From: Isoperla grammatica
Lineage: Eukaryota; Arthropoda; Insecta; Plecoptera; Perlodidae
Assembly (NCBI GenBank): GCA_945910005.1
Contig: OX246749.1
Location: 30,582,311 to 30,646,310 of the forward strand
DNA length: 64,000 nt
Reading direction: 5' to 3'
Under the pieces are notes generated by a model that did not search any database, had not been told where the DNA came from, and was given only the letters and a program-made list of their open reading frames with translations. The position numbers and the translations under genes are program-made. Positions 41,339-52,067 of this stretch are shown piece by piece. The first letter of the stretch is position 1; each line of letters starts with the position of its first letter.

Positions 41339-43118
41339 TGTTGGGTGCGGAGATGAGTGTTTTAAGAAGGGTAGCTAGGGTTGAAATGATGGGGTCGCTG
41401 GAATAGGCGATGACGGCATCGGCTATTTGGCCGATGATAGTCCAGGCTGGGTTACGACCTTGGGGAGCGAGTGGAGGCGGCAGCAGTGGAGGCGGCGGTT
41501 GTGAAGGTGGTACATGGCCACGTGGACGCCGTGGGGCGGGAACTGGGCCATGGGGTTGAGAAGACTGTGACGGACTGGTGTGTGGTACATCAGTTAGGTC
41601 AGGTGGAGACTGTTGTGGTGTCGAGGCCTGGACAGCTTGCGCGTACGAGACTAGTGGGGGAAATGCGGCACTGAAGGTGGCTGCGGGGAAGCTAGCACGC
41701 TGTTGTGAAGCTACAGGCGGCGGAGGTGGTTGCTTTTGGCGGCGGTTTGTTACCGGACGGCCTGGCTGGTTTTGGTTGCTCTGTGCTCGGGCATCACAGG
41801 CATCAAGATATGCCTTGCATTTACGGTACGAGGCTGGGTGGGCTTGTTTGCAGTTGACGCAAGTGGCGGGTGAGTCGGGGGATTTGGGGCAATGCGCTGA
41901 CTTGTGGGCCTGGGCGCATTTAAAGCACGCCGGCGGAAGATGGCAGAAGGCCGATGAATGGCCAAATTGTTGGCAATTGAAGCATTGCCGTGGACCTGAT
42001 TGGCCACGGTAACGTTCAAATGTCACTTTGTGGTGGCAGATGATGGTGACTGTATGAAGGGGGACGCCGGTGTCAAAGAGAGAGACAGTGGCAACAAACA
42101 AGGGCATGGGTCGACGAGTGGACGGAGAGTCGCCATTATGCAAGATTTGACGGAGGTCAACGATATTGACGCCCTGCTCCGTCAAATCAATTTTTATGTC
42201 CTCGACTGGCACAGAGGAGGAAAGACCGCGAATTACGAGACGTTTCTGTCTCTGTTCTACGGTCGGGAAAGTGTGAAACAGTAGTTTATGCACGTTTAAA
42301 TACTTGAAAATCTCGTCATAGGTTTGTCGGAGATTGGGTTTAATGCGAAAGGCTTCCGCTGTTGCCGATATGGTATATGCCCCTTTGGTGGCCTTGGCCA
42401 ATAGGGTGATTAAAGAGGAATAGTTCTCGATATTGTATAAGAGGATGGGCGGGGGTTTCGATTCAGAGGAGTTCTGTTTGGCAGTCTCAGGGTTTGCTTG
42501 GTCCGAGTGAGTGGCTGGGGGATGCTGAGCTACCGGTTTGTGGATTCCGGAGCTGGGAGTTGCACGTTGTGCATGGAGTTTCGGTGGCCTGGATGCGGTT
42601 GAGCGGACAGAAGACGCGTCTGAGTCAGGGGAAATCGAGTGGGTCCGGCGACGTTTCGAACGCACTGTTTGGCTGGTCGAGGGTTGAGACTGGCATAGCT
42701 CCATCTCGCTTTCAGCGCCGGAGTCTATGACCAGGGAGTTGTCGTCGTCCGACATGATGTCGCAGTCGACATCTAGGGCCAGAAACCGATTTGCGGTGGG
42801 CGTAACTGGCCTGTCTGGGACTGGTTTATCGGGTAGTGGAGCTGGTGTAGGGACCCCTGCATCAGCCGAAGTTATGGGGAAAGAGTAACGGCCCTTTCGC
42901 GGCTCCATCACCTTCAGTGGGATCTTAGTCCACACTGGATGTGGTTCAGGAGTGCGTGGCTTGGACGTGGTAGCTGCCATAAGGGGCGGGATTATCGGGG
43001 GTAGCATCACGGTGGAGGTACCAGGGTGCGATGTTTTAGTTGTGGCCCTCTTATGAGGCAAGAATTGGGGAAGACCAGTGGCGGGCGTGGCCTTCGGGTG
43101 AAATGGCGGGAAAACCAT
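41331..43118 (-). CDS. Jockey unit 1 ORF1: Gag-like RNA-binding protein
   Basis: Packages element RNA. The ATG at 43118 (MVFPPFHPKATPA) is chosen because it is shared by all three units, although the frame is open 126 codons further. Proline-rich N-terminus; a PRE_C2HC-like domain (about 295-360, QRQKRLVIRGLSSSVPVEDI); three zinc knuckles at about 380-425 with the Jockey pattern C-x2-C-x4-H-x4-C, C-x2-C-x3-H-x4-C, C-x2-C-x3-H-x6-C; proline-rich C-terminus. Its stop overlaps the ORF2 start in ATGGCTAA, suggesting coupled reinitiation. Confidence 0.87.
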   Translation of the reverse strand: MVFPPFHPKATPATGLPQFLPHKRATTKTSHPGTSTVMLPPIIPPLMAATTSKPRTPEPHPVWTKIPLKVMEPRKGRYSFPITSADAGVPTPAPLPDKPVPDRPVTPTANRFLALDVDCDIMSDDDNSLVIDSGAESEMELCQSQPSTSQTVRSKRRRTHSISPDSDASSVRSTASRPPKLHAQRATPSSGIHKPVAQHPPATHSDQANPETAKQNSSESKPPPILLYNIENYSSLITLLAKATKGAYTISATAEAFRIKPNLRQTYDEIFKYLNVHKLLFHTFPTVEQRQKRLVIRGLSSSVPVEDIKIDLTEQGVNIVDLRQILHNGDSPSTRRPMPLFVATVSLFDTGVPLHTVTIICHHKVTFERYRGQSGPRQCFNCQQFGHSSAFCHLPPACFKCAQAHKSAHCPKSPDSPATCVNCKQAHPASYRKCKAYLDACDARAQSNQNQPGRPVTNRRQKQPPPPPVASQQRASFPAATFSAAFPPLVSYAQAVQASTPQQSPPDLTDVPHTSPSQSSQPHGPVPAPRRPRGHVPPSQPPPPLLPPPLAPQGRNPAWTIIGQIADAVIAYSSDPIISTLATLLKTLISAPNNG

Positions 43119-43983
43119 GGCAAGAATGTGATAGTTTACTATCTGGGAGGGGAGGGAGGGGGTGAGGAAGGGGAAGAGAGAGGGTTTAACACCCAACACC
43201 GCCACTAGCGCGGGGGACAGAACTCTTCCGCGGTCGCGTTGGTGAGCGGGATAAGGGAAGGGAGGGAGGGTGTGAGACCCAGCACCGTCACGATCGCGGG
43301 GGAATTTCCGCAATCGCGTTGGTGGTAAGGGGAGAAAGGGGAAGGGAGGAGAAGGATAAGGGAGGAAGGGGAAGAAGTTAAAACTTGAAGGAAAAGGACA
43401 CGGGGTGAGGCCCCTTAATCTTCTGTTCTTCTGCTTATTGGATTCCTGTCTGAGAGTAATCTTGCGTTCGAACCACTCAGAACAGGCGGATCCCAAAGCT
43501 GTTTGGTTAATTGCTCCTCGATATATTGCAATCGAGAGGGCAGTTTAATTGGCAAGAGTCACCGCCTTGTTGATCACGGTAACCCCTACGCCAGGTAAGT
43601 ATGTGCTGAGTAGTGTAAGAAATTAGGAGCTTTGGAGCTTTGGATGGAGGCAATAAGGTACAGTTTCCTTTTGCTTGACAATCTCGACCGGACAGTGTCC
43701 TTAAGAGAAGTATGATTAGAATACAGATGTGATGGTTTTGTTGCTGAAGGCAGAACGTTTGGAAAAAGAATGAAATGGCCCGAAGGCAGAAAGAATTTAG
43801 AGTGATATTAGTATGAAATTAAGAAGAGGTTGGGTTTACAACGACTAGGAATAAATAGGTAAGTTCAGGAAGGGTCCTGATGGGAATGAATAGAGGTACT
43901 ACATCACCCGTCTTTTCTTGGCAAAGAGGGGAAGGCGAATGTTGCGGTGGCGTCCACATGCCTTTGGGTTGGGAGGCCTGAAT

Positions 43984-46699
43984 TCAAGGGTGTTTACTGT
44001 TTATGCTCGCGACTGGACGGAGAAATCTATCATGAGGGTTGGGCATAAAGTCCAACTGTGACCTCACGAGAGGGTTTGGGTGCCGTGATAAAGAGTTAAA
44101 GAATTTAAGGGATCGATCCTGAACCAACTTGTCTACCAAAGGTAGATCCAGAGAAGTGTGGAGCGGAACGATGGGGGTGTATTTGGGCAGGTGCATCACC
44201 ACTCGGAGGACAGTATTTTGGAGGCGCTGTAATTTTAGAAAATTAGTATATGATGTGGTGCCCCATATGGGAGCGGCATATAGAAATGTGGGACGGATAA
44301 TGGTCGTGTAGATCCGAAGACGATCTTTCTCTGCAATAACTGGAGACCTCAGTATTGACTTAAGAGCAAACATTTTGTTACGACTCTTTTGCATCACTTT
44401 GTCTACATGATGGTTCCAGCTAAGATGGCGGTCTAATAATGCGACCCAGGTACAGATTTGTTTTAGACCATGCGATCGGGACACCGTCCAGAAAGAGGGG
44501 AGAATGTTTGGGGGCATGACCAGTAGTAAACATGGTGGCTGAAGTTTTGCCAACATTAAGTTTGAATCGCCATTTGGCATACCATGGGGACATTAAATCC
44601 AGACCAGCTTGGAGGTGTTTGACAGCAAGTTTTGCGGAGCGAGAGGTGGCAGCAATGGCGTCATCATCCGCAAAGAGATGCACATCAACACCCTTGGGCA
44701 TTTCTGGCATGTCCGCCGTGTAAATATTAAATAGGGTTGGACTGAGTACTGATCCCTGAGGTACTCCTGCGCGTATTTTGCGTGGTGAAGACAGTGACCC
44801 CAGCCAGGATGCCCGAAAACTTCTTTTGTGGAGGAATGATTGGAGAAAGTGAATGATATGCAGGGGGAATTTGTACCGGGCTAGTTTCAATAACAAGCCA
44901 GCATGCCAGACTGAGTCGAAAGCTTTGGCAATGTCGAGGAAAGCAACGGCTGTGACTTTCTTGTTATTGAAACCATGGGTGATGCGATTTGTGAGACGTA
45001 ACAGTTGGTGTTCAGTAGAGGTGTTTGCTACGAAACCAAATTGATACTGGGGGATAATGGGGTTATCGGCTAAATGGCGCTTGATGCGAGTTAGGACCAG
45101 AGACTCAAGCATTTTGGCCATGACATTGAGAAGGCTGATTGGTCTGTAGCTGGACGGGTCTGACGGCGGTTTCCCGGGTTTTAAGATTGAGATGATTTTG
45201 GCCATTTTCCAATTTTTGGGGAAATATGACGTAGTGAGGCACCGTTCATAAATATGGAAGAGGACTGCCACAGCTGACCCGGGAAGTTGTCGAATGAGCA
45301 CCGCTCCTATACCGTCGGGACCAGGGGCTTTACGGGGGTTTAATTTGGAAAAGATGGATCGTAGTTCAAAGGGTTGAAGGTTGTACTCAGGTGGGGGTTC
45401 CGGGCACACAGTTTTTGAAAAGTAGATTTTCATTAACCTATCCAAATCAGGTTCGCCAGGAACTGGTGGATTCGGGATGAAGGCCATTTCCAGACTGCGC
45501 GAGATTGCCTCGGCTTTGTCCGGGCTACTAAGTGCCCAGCCTGCAGGTGTGAGGATCAGGGGATTGGGTGCTTTCGACTTCTGTAGCGTCTTGGCCATCC
45601 GCCAGATGGAGTTGTCGTGGTAAGAGAGGGTTGAGAGTTTTGCCTCCCACTGCGATGACAAATGGTCGGCAATATCGCGGTCAAGTGCACGTTGCAGTCT
45701 GTCGTATTCGGCCTTGCAGTCTGGCGTTCGGAACGCTTGCCAGCGCCGACGGGCTCGATTTTTCTGTCGCACACATGCACGAAGGGCAGGTGGTAGAGAC
45801 AGATGTGTTGAGGGCGACGGTGTGTATTTGGGGATTGCAACAGTAGCTGCTTGACGGATAAGAGCCGATAGGAAGGAGATCGACGTATCGATAGCTGAAG
45901 ATGAGTCGAGAAGTGGAAGTGGGAGGGCAGTGAGGCGGTTATGAATATCATTACGGAAGCGCTGCCAGTCGGCTTTTCCGTATGAGAACCGGGGGGTAGG
46001 TGGTTGGTAATTGATTTTGTTACCAATATTTATGAGGATCGGATTATGGTCGGATGTGAGTGCCTGGACTGTCGAAATATCGTAAGATGTGTGGATGTTC
46101 CGAATAATGGCAATGTCTAGCACATCAGGAGGGGTAGTGTCCCGATAGTGGTAGTATGTTGGTTCGACAGGCCCAGTGACATTGAGTCTAAGGTTGGTAG
46201 ACGTGATGAAACGAAGAAGAGCAAGTCCCCGCGTGTTGTTGACAGCCGAATTCCAAAGATGGTGTTTGGCATTTAAGTCACCCGCCAGAACAGTCGGCAT
46301 TTGTGAAGTGAAGAGGGAATTAAAGTCGGTGCCAGTGAAATGTTTATTTGGGGGCGAGTATGCTGCGATGCATCGCATCGGGCCAGCAGCTGTTTTCACA
46401 ATTGCGATAGTGGCTTCGACCGCAGAAAGAAGGGGGGTGGGCTCTTGAACGACGGCGGCTGTAGAGCGAGAGAGAATGGCAGTACCACCCCCTCTCGTAC
46501 GTTTAGACGCTGTCAGTCGATCGTTACGGAGAATTTGGAAGCCAGGAATAGACCAGTTGTCAGAAGGGAGAAGATGAGTTTCGTTGATGAGAATGATGTC
46601 TATGGAAAGTTGATGAACTAGGTGGATGAGTTCTGCCGTTTTGCGACGAACTCCTCCATTGGCGTTCCACGCCAGTAATTTCAATTCCAGCTTAGCCAT
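43984..46699 (-). pseudogene. Jockey unit 2 ORF2, frameshifted
   Basis: Residues 1-750 are intact through the reverse transcriptase (FADDDA present). One extra G near 44443 (GCGACCC where units 1 and 3 have GCACC) then shifts the frame after NLYLG, ending the protein at 44420. The remaining C-terminal part continues in the next frame to 43984. The catalytic core is complete, so activity loss is not certain. Confidence 0.87.
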
Positions 46700-48482
46700 T
46701 GTTGGGTGCAGAGATGAGTGTTTTAAGAAGGGTAGCTAGGGTGGAAATGATGGGGTCGCTGGAATAGGCGATGAGGGCATCGGCTATTTGGCCGATGATG
46801 GTCCAGGCCGGGTTACGACCTTGGGGAGCAAGTGGAGGCGGCAGCAGTGGAGGCGGCGGTTGTGAAGGTGGTACATGGCCACGTGGACGCCGTGGGGCGG
46901 GAACTGGGCCATGGGGTTGAGAAGACTGTGACGGACTGGTGTGTGGTACATCAGTTAGGTCAGGTGGAGACTGTTGTGGTGTCGAGGCCTGGACAGCTTG
47001 TGCGTACGAGACTAGTGGGGGAAATGCGGCACTGAAGGTGGCTGTGGGGAAGCTAGCACGCTGTTGTGAAGCTACAGTCGGCGGAGGTGGTTGCTTTTGG
47101 CGGCGGTTTGTTACCGGACGGCCTGGCTGGTTTTGGTTGCTCTGTGCTCGGGCATCACATGCATCAAGATATGCCTTGCATTTACGGTACGAGGCTGGGT
47201 GGGCTTGTTTGCAGTAGACGCAAGTGGCGGGTGAGTCGGGGGATTTGGGGCAATGCGCTGACTTGTGGGCCTGGGCGCATTTAAAGCACGCCGGCGGAAG
47301 ATGGCAGAAGGCCGATGAATGGCCAAATTGTTGGCAATTGAAGCATTGCCGTGGACCTGATTGGCCACGGTAACGTTCAAACGTCACTTTGTGGTGGCAG
47401 ATAATGGTGACTGTATGAAGGGGGACGCCGGTGTCAAAGAGAGAGACAGTGGCAACAAACAAGGGCATGGGTCGACGAGTGGACGGAGAGTCGCCATTAT
47501 GCAGGATTTGACGGAGGTCAACGATATTGACGCCCTGCTCCGTTAGATCAATTTTTATGTCCTCGACTGGCACAGAGGAGGAAAGACCGCGAATTACGAG
47601 ACGTTTCTGTCTCTGTTCTACGGTCGGGAAAGTGTGAAACAGTAGTTTATGCACGTTTAAATACTTGAAAATCTCGTCATGGGTTTGTCGGAGATTGGGT
47701 TTGATGCGGAAGGCTTCCGCTGTGGCCGAGATGGTATATGCCCCTTTGGTGGCCTTGGCCAATAGGGTGACCAAAGAGGAATAGTTTTCGATGTTGTATA
47801 AGAGGATGGGCGGGGGTTTCGAGTCGGAGGGGTGCTGATTGGCAGTCCCAGGGTTAGCTTGGTCCGAGGAAGTTGCTGGGGGATGCGTAGCTATCGGCTT
47901 ATGTATTACGGAGCTGGGACTTGCACGTTGTGCATGGAGTTTCGGTGGCCTGGATGCGGTAGAGCGGACAGAAGACGCGTCTGAGTCGGGGGAGAGCGAG
48001 TGGGTCCGGCGACGTTTCGGACGCACCGTTTTGCTGGTCGAGGGTTGAGACTGGCATAGCTCCATCTCGCTTTCAGCGCCGGAGTCTATGACCAGGGAGT
48101 TGTCGTCGTCCGACATGATGTCGCAGTCGACATCCTGGGCCAGAAACCTATTTGCGGTGGGCGTTACTGGCCTGTCTGGGACTGGTTGATCGGGTAGTGG
48201 AGCTGATGGAGGGACTCCTGCGTCAGTGGAAATAATGGGGAAGGAGTAACGGCCCTTTCGCGGCTCCTTCACCTTCAGTGGGATCTTAGTCCACACTGGA
48301 GGCGGTTCAGGAGTGCGTGGCTTGGACGTGGCAGCTGCCATAAGGGGCGGGATTATCGGGGGTAGCATCCCGGTGGAGGTACCAGGTTGAGAATGTTTAT
48401 TTATTGTAGACCTCTTATGAGGCAAGAATTGGGGAAGACCAGCGGCGGGCGTGGCCTTCGGGTGAAATGGCGGGAAAACCAT
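46692..48482 (-). CDS. Jockey unit 2 ORF1: Gag-like RNA-binding protein (596 aa)
   Basis: Same domain order as unit 1: proline-rich start, PRE_C2HC-like domain, three Jockey-type zinc knuckles (about 380-425), proline-rich end. The first knuckles are intact (CFNCQQFGHSSAFC, CFKCAQAHKSAHC); the third reads CVYCKQAH. Sequence variants such as KTVRPKRRR and TSSDQANPGTANQ match unit 3 rather than unit 1. The stop overlaps the ORF2 start. Confidence 0.87.
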   Translation of the reverse strand: MVFPPFHPKATPAAGLPQFLPHKRSTINKHSQPGTSTGMLPPIIPPLMAAATSKPRTPEPPPVWTKIPLKVKEPRKGRYSFPIISTDAGVPPSAPLPDQPVPDRPVTPTANRFLAQDVDCDIMSDDDNSLVIDSGAESEMELCQSQPSTSKTVRPKRRRTHSLSPDSDASSVRSTASRPPKLHAQRASPSSVIHKPIATHPPATSSDQANPGTANQHPSDSKPPPILLYNIENYSSLVTLLAKATKGAYTISATAEAFRIKPNLRQTHDEIFKYLNVHKLLFHTFPTVEQRQKRLVIRGLSSSVPVEDIKIDLTEQGVNIVDLRQILHNGDSPSTRRPMPLFVATVSLFDTGVPLHTVTIICHHKVTFERYRGQSGPRQCFNCQQFGHSSAFCHLPPACFKCAQAHKSAHCPKSPDSPATCVYCKQAHPASYRKCKAYLDACDARAQSNQNQPGRPVTNRRQKQPPPPTVASQQRASFPTATFSAAFPPLVSYAQAVQASTPQQSPPDLTDVPHTSPSQSSQPHGPVPAPRRPRGHVPPSQPPPPLLPPPLAPQGRNPAWTIIGQIADALIAYSSDPIISTLATLLKTLISAPNNG

Positions 48483-49274
48483 GGCAAGGATGAGATAGTT
48501 TACTATCTGGGAGGGGAGGGAGGGGGTGAGGAAGGGGAAGGGAGAGGGTTAAACACCCGACACCGCCACTAGCGCGGGGGACAGAACCCTTCCGCGGTCG
48601 CGTTGGTGAGCGGGATAAGGGAAGGGAGGGAGGGTGTAAGACCCAGCACCGTCACGATCGCGGGGGAATTTCCGCAATCGCGTTGGTGATAAGGGGAGAA
48701 AGGGGAAGGGAGGAAGGGAGGAGAAGGATAAGGGAGGAAGGGGAAGAAGTTAAAACTTGAAGGAAAAGGACACGGGGTGTGGCCCCTTATTCTTCTGTTC
48801 TTCTGCTTATTGGATTCCTGTCTGAGAGTAATCTTGCGTTCGAACCACTCAGAACAGGCGGATCCCAAAGCTGTTTGGTTTATTGCTCCTCGATATATTG
48901 CAATCGAATCGAGAGGGCAGTTTATTTGGCCAGAGTCACCGCCTTGTTGATCACGGTAACCCCTACGCCAGGTAAGTATCCATGATGTATAAGATATTAG
49001 GAGCTTTGGAGCTTTGGATGGTGGCAATAAGGTACAATTTCCTTTTGCTTGACAATCTCGACCGGACAGTGTCCTTAAGAGAAAAATGATTAGAATACAG
49101 ATGTGATGGTTTTGTTGCTGAAGGCAGAACGTTAGGAAAAAGAATGTAATGGCCCGAAGGCAGAAAGAATTTAGAGTGATATAAGTATGAAATTAATAGA
49201 AGAGGTTGGGTTTACAACGACTAGGAATAAATAGGTAAGTTCAGGAAGGGTCCTGATGGGAATGAATAGAGGTA

Positions 49275-52067
49275 CTACATCACCCGTCTTTTCTTGGCAA
49301 AGAGGGGAAGGCGAATGTTGCGGTGGCGTCCACATGCCCGTGGGTTGGGAGGTCTGAATTCAAGGGTGTTTATGCTTGCGACTGGACGGAGATATCTATC
49401 ATGAGGGTTGGGCATAAAGTCCAACTGTGACCTCACGAGAGGGTTTGGGTGCCGTGATAAAGAGTTAAAGAATTTAAGGGATCGATCCTGAACCAACTTG
49501 TCTACCAAAGGTAGATCCAGAGAAGTGTGGAGCGGAACGATTGGGGTGTATTTAGGGAGGTGCATCACCACTCGGAGGACAGTATTTTGGAGGCGCTGTA
49601 ATTTTAGAAAATTAGTATATGATGTGGTGCCCCATATGGGAGCGGCATAGAGAAATGTGGGACGGATAACGGTCGTGTAGATCCGAAGACGGTCTTTCTC
49701 TGCAATAACTGGAGACCTCAGTATTGACCGAAGAGCAAACATTTTGTTACGACTCTTTTGCATCACTTTGGTAACATGATGGTTCCAGCTAAGATGGCGG
49801 TCTAGAAGTGCACCAAGGTACAGATTGGTCTTGGACCATTCGATCGGGACACCGTCCAGAAAGAGGGGAAATTGTTTGAGGGCACGACCAGTGGTAAACA
49901 TGGTAGCTGAAGTTTTGCCAACGTTGAGTTTAAAACGCCATTTGGCATACCATGGAGATATTAAGTCGAGACCAGCTTGGAGGTGTTTTACAGCAAGCTC
50001 CGCGAAACGGGAGGTGGCAGCAATGGCGTCATCATCTGCAAAGAGATGCACATCAACACCCTTGGGCATTTCTGGCATGTCCGCCGTGTAAATATTAAAT
50101 AGGGTTGGACTGAGTACTGATCCCTGAGGTACTCCTGCGCGTATTTTTCGTGGTGAAGACAGTGACCCCAGCCAGGATGCCCGAAAACTTCTTTTGTGGA
50201 GGAATGATTGGAGAAAGTGAATGATATGCAGGGGGAATTTGTACCGGGCTAGTTTCAATAACAAGCCAGCATGCCAGACTGAGTCGAAAGCTTTGGCAAT
50301 GTCGAGGAAAGCAACGGCTGTGACTTTCTTGTTATTGAAACCATGGGTGATGCGATTTGTGAGACGTAAAAGTTGATGTTCCGTAGAGGTGTTTGCTACG
50401 AAACCAAATTGATACTGGGGGATAATGGTGTTTTCGGCTAAATGTCGCTTGATGCGTGTTAGGACCAGTGACTCAAGCATTTTTGCCATGACATTGAGAA
50501 GGCTGATTGGTCTGTAGCTGGACGGGTCTGACGGCGGTTTCCCGGGTTTTAGGATTGAGATGATTTTGGCCATTTTCCAATTTTTTGGGAAATATGACGT
50601 AGTGAGGCACCGTTCATAAATATGGAAGAGGACTGCCACAGCTGACCCGGGAAGTTGTCGAATGAGCACCGCTCCTATACCGTCGGGACCAGGGGCTTTA
50701 CGGGGGTTTAAATTGGAAAAGATGGTACGTAGTTCAAAGGGTTGAAGGTTGTACTCTGGTGGGGGTTCTGGGCACACAGTTTTTGAAAAGTATATTTGCA
50801 TTAACCTATCCAAATCAGGTTCGCCAGGAACTGGTTGATTTGGGATGAAGGCCATTTCCAGACTGCGCGAGATTGCCTCGGCTTTGTCCGGGCTACTAAG
50901 CGCCCAGCCTGCAGGTGTGAGGATCGGAGGATTGGGTGCTTTCGACTTCTGTAGCGTCTTGGCCATCCGCCAGATGGAGTTGTCGTGGTAAGAGAGAGTT
51001 GACAGTTTTGCTTCCCACTGCGATGACATATGGTCGGCAATATCGCGGTCAAGTGCACGTTGCAGTCTGTCGTATTCGGCCTTGCAGTCTGGCGTTCGGA
51101 ACGCTTGCCAGCGCCGACGGGCTCGATTTTTCTGTCGCACACATGCACGAAGGGCAGGTGGTAGAGACAGATGTGTTGAGGGCGACGGTGTGTATTTGGG
51201 GATTGCAACAGTAGCTGCTTGACGGATAAGAGCCGATAGGAAGGAGATCGACGTATCGATAGCTGAAGATGAGTCGAGAAGTGGAAGTGGGAGGGCAGTG
51301 AGGCGGTTATGAATATGATTACGGAAGCGCTGCCAGTCGGCTTTTCCGTATGAGAACCGGGGGGTAGGTGGTTGGTAATTGATTTTGTTACCAATATTTA
51401 TGAGGATCGGATTATGGTCGGATGTGAGTGCCTGGACTGTCGAAATATCGTAAGATGTGTGGATGTTCCGAATAATGGCAATGTCTAGCACATCAGGAGG
51501 GGTAGTGTCCCGATAGTGGTAGTATGTTGGTTCGACAGGCCCAGTGACATTGAGTCTAAGGTTGGTAGACGTGATGAAACGAAGAAGAGCAAGTCCCCGC
51601 GTGTTGTTGACAGCCGAATTCCAAAGATGGTGTTTGGCATTTAAGTCACCCGCCAGAACAGTCGGCATTTGTGAAGTGAAGAGGGAATTAAAGTCGGTGC
51701 CAGTGAAATGTTTATTTGGGGGCGAGTATGCTGCGATGCATCGCATCGGGCCAGCAGCTGTTTTCACAATTGCGATAGTGGCTTCGACCGCAGAAAGAAG
51801 GGGGGTGGGCTCTTGAACGACGGCGGCTGTAGAGCGAGAGAGAATGGCAGTACCACCCCCTCTCGTACGTTTAGACGCTGTCAGTCGATCGTTACGGAGA
51901 ATTTGGAAGCCAGGAATAGACCAGTTGTCAGAAGGGAGAAGATGAGTTTCGTTGATGAGAATGATGTCTATGGAAAGTTGATGAACTAGGTGGATGAGTT
52001 CTGCCGTTTTGCGACGAACTCCTCCATTGGCGTTCCACGCCAGTAATTTCAATTCCAGCTTAGCCAT
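49275..52067 (-). CDS. Jockey unit 3 ORF2: endonuclease-reverse transcriptase (930 aa)
   Basis: Intact endonuclease (about 5-225) and reverse transcriptase (about 430-720; YRPISLLNVMAKMLES, AGVPQGSVLSPTLF, FADDDA). It ends in a basic, Arg-rich tail (ACGRHRNIRLPLFAKKRRVM) lost from units 1 and 2. This is the best candidate for a functional ORF2 in the window. Confidence 0.9.
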   Translation of the reverse strand: MAKLELKLLAWNANGGVRRKTAELIHLVHQLSIDIILINETHLLPSDNWSIPGFQILRNDRLTASKRTRGGGTAILSRSTAAVVQEPTPLLSAVEATIAIVKTAAGPMRCIAAYSPPNKHFTGTDFNSLFTSQMPTVLAGDLNAKHHLWNSAVNNTRGLALLRFITSTNLRLNVTGPVEPTYYHYRDTTPPDVLDIAIIRNIHTSYDISTVQALTSDHNPILINIGNKINYQPPTPRFSYGKADWQRFRNHIHNRLTALPLPLLDSSSAIDTSISFLSALIRQAATVAIPKYTPSPSTHLSLPPALRACVRQKNRARRRWQAFRTPDCKAEYDRLQRALDRDIADHMSSQWEAKLSTLSYHDNSIWRMAKTLQKSKAPNPPILTPAGWALSSPDKAEAISRSLEMAFIPNQPVPGEPDLDRLMQIYFSKTVCPEPPPEYNLQPFELRTIFSNLNPRKAPGPDGIGAVLIRQLPGSAVAVLFHIYERCLTTSYFPKNWKMAKIISILKPGKPPSDPSSYRPISLLNVMAKMLESLVLTRIKRHLAENTIIPQYQFGFVANTSTEHQLLRLTNRITHGFNNKKVTAVAFLDIAKAFDSVWHAGLLLKLARYKFPLHIIHFLQSFLHKRSFRASWLGSLSSPRKIRAGVPQGSVLSPTLFNIYTADMPEMPKGVDVHLFADDDAIAATSRFAELAVKHLQAGLDLISPWYAKWRFKLNVGKTSATMFTTGRALKQFPLFLDGVPIEWSKTNLYLGALLDRHLSWNHHVTKVMQKSRNKMFALRSILRSPVIAEKDRLRIYTTVIRPTFLYAAPIWGTTSYTNFLKLQRLQNTVLRVVMHLPKYTPIVPLHTSLDLPLVDKLVQDRSLKFFNSLSRHPNPLVRSQLDFMPNPHDRYLRPVASINTLEFRPPNPRACGRHRNIRLPLFAKKRRVM

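Larger units (their letters stand above)
38253..43616 (-). mobile_element. Jockey-like LINE, unit 1
   Basis: First of three head-to-tail units with the same order: 5' UTR, ORF1, ORF2, short 3' UTR. Unit 1 has both frames open; its ORF2 ends 26 codons early through a 7-bp duplication shared with unit 2. It is followed by AAGAAATTAGGA (43617-43628). Confidence 0.88.
43629..48990 (-). mobile_element. Jockey-like LINE, unit 2
   Basis: Middle unit. ORF1 and the endonuclease half of ORF2 resemble unit 3; the reverse transcriptase half resembles unit 1. Bounded by AAGAAATTAGGA (43617-43628) and AAGATATTAGGA (48991-49002). Confidence 0.88.
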
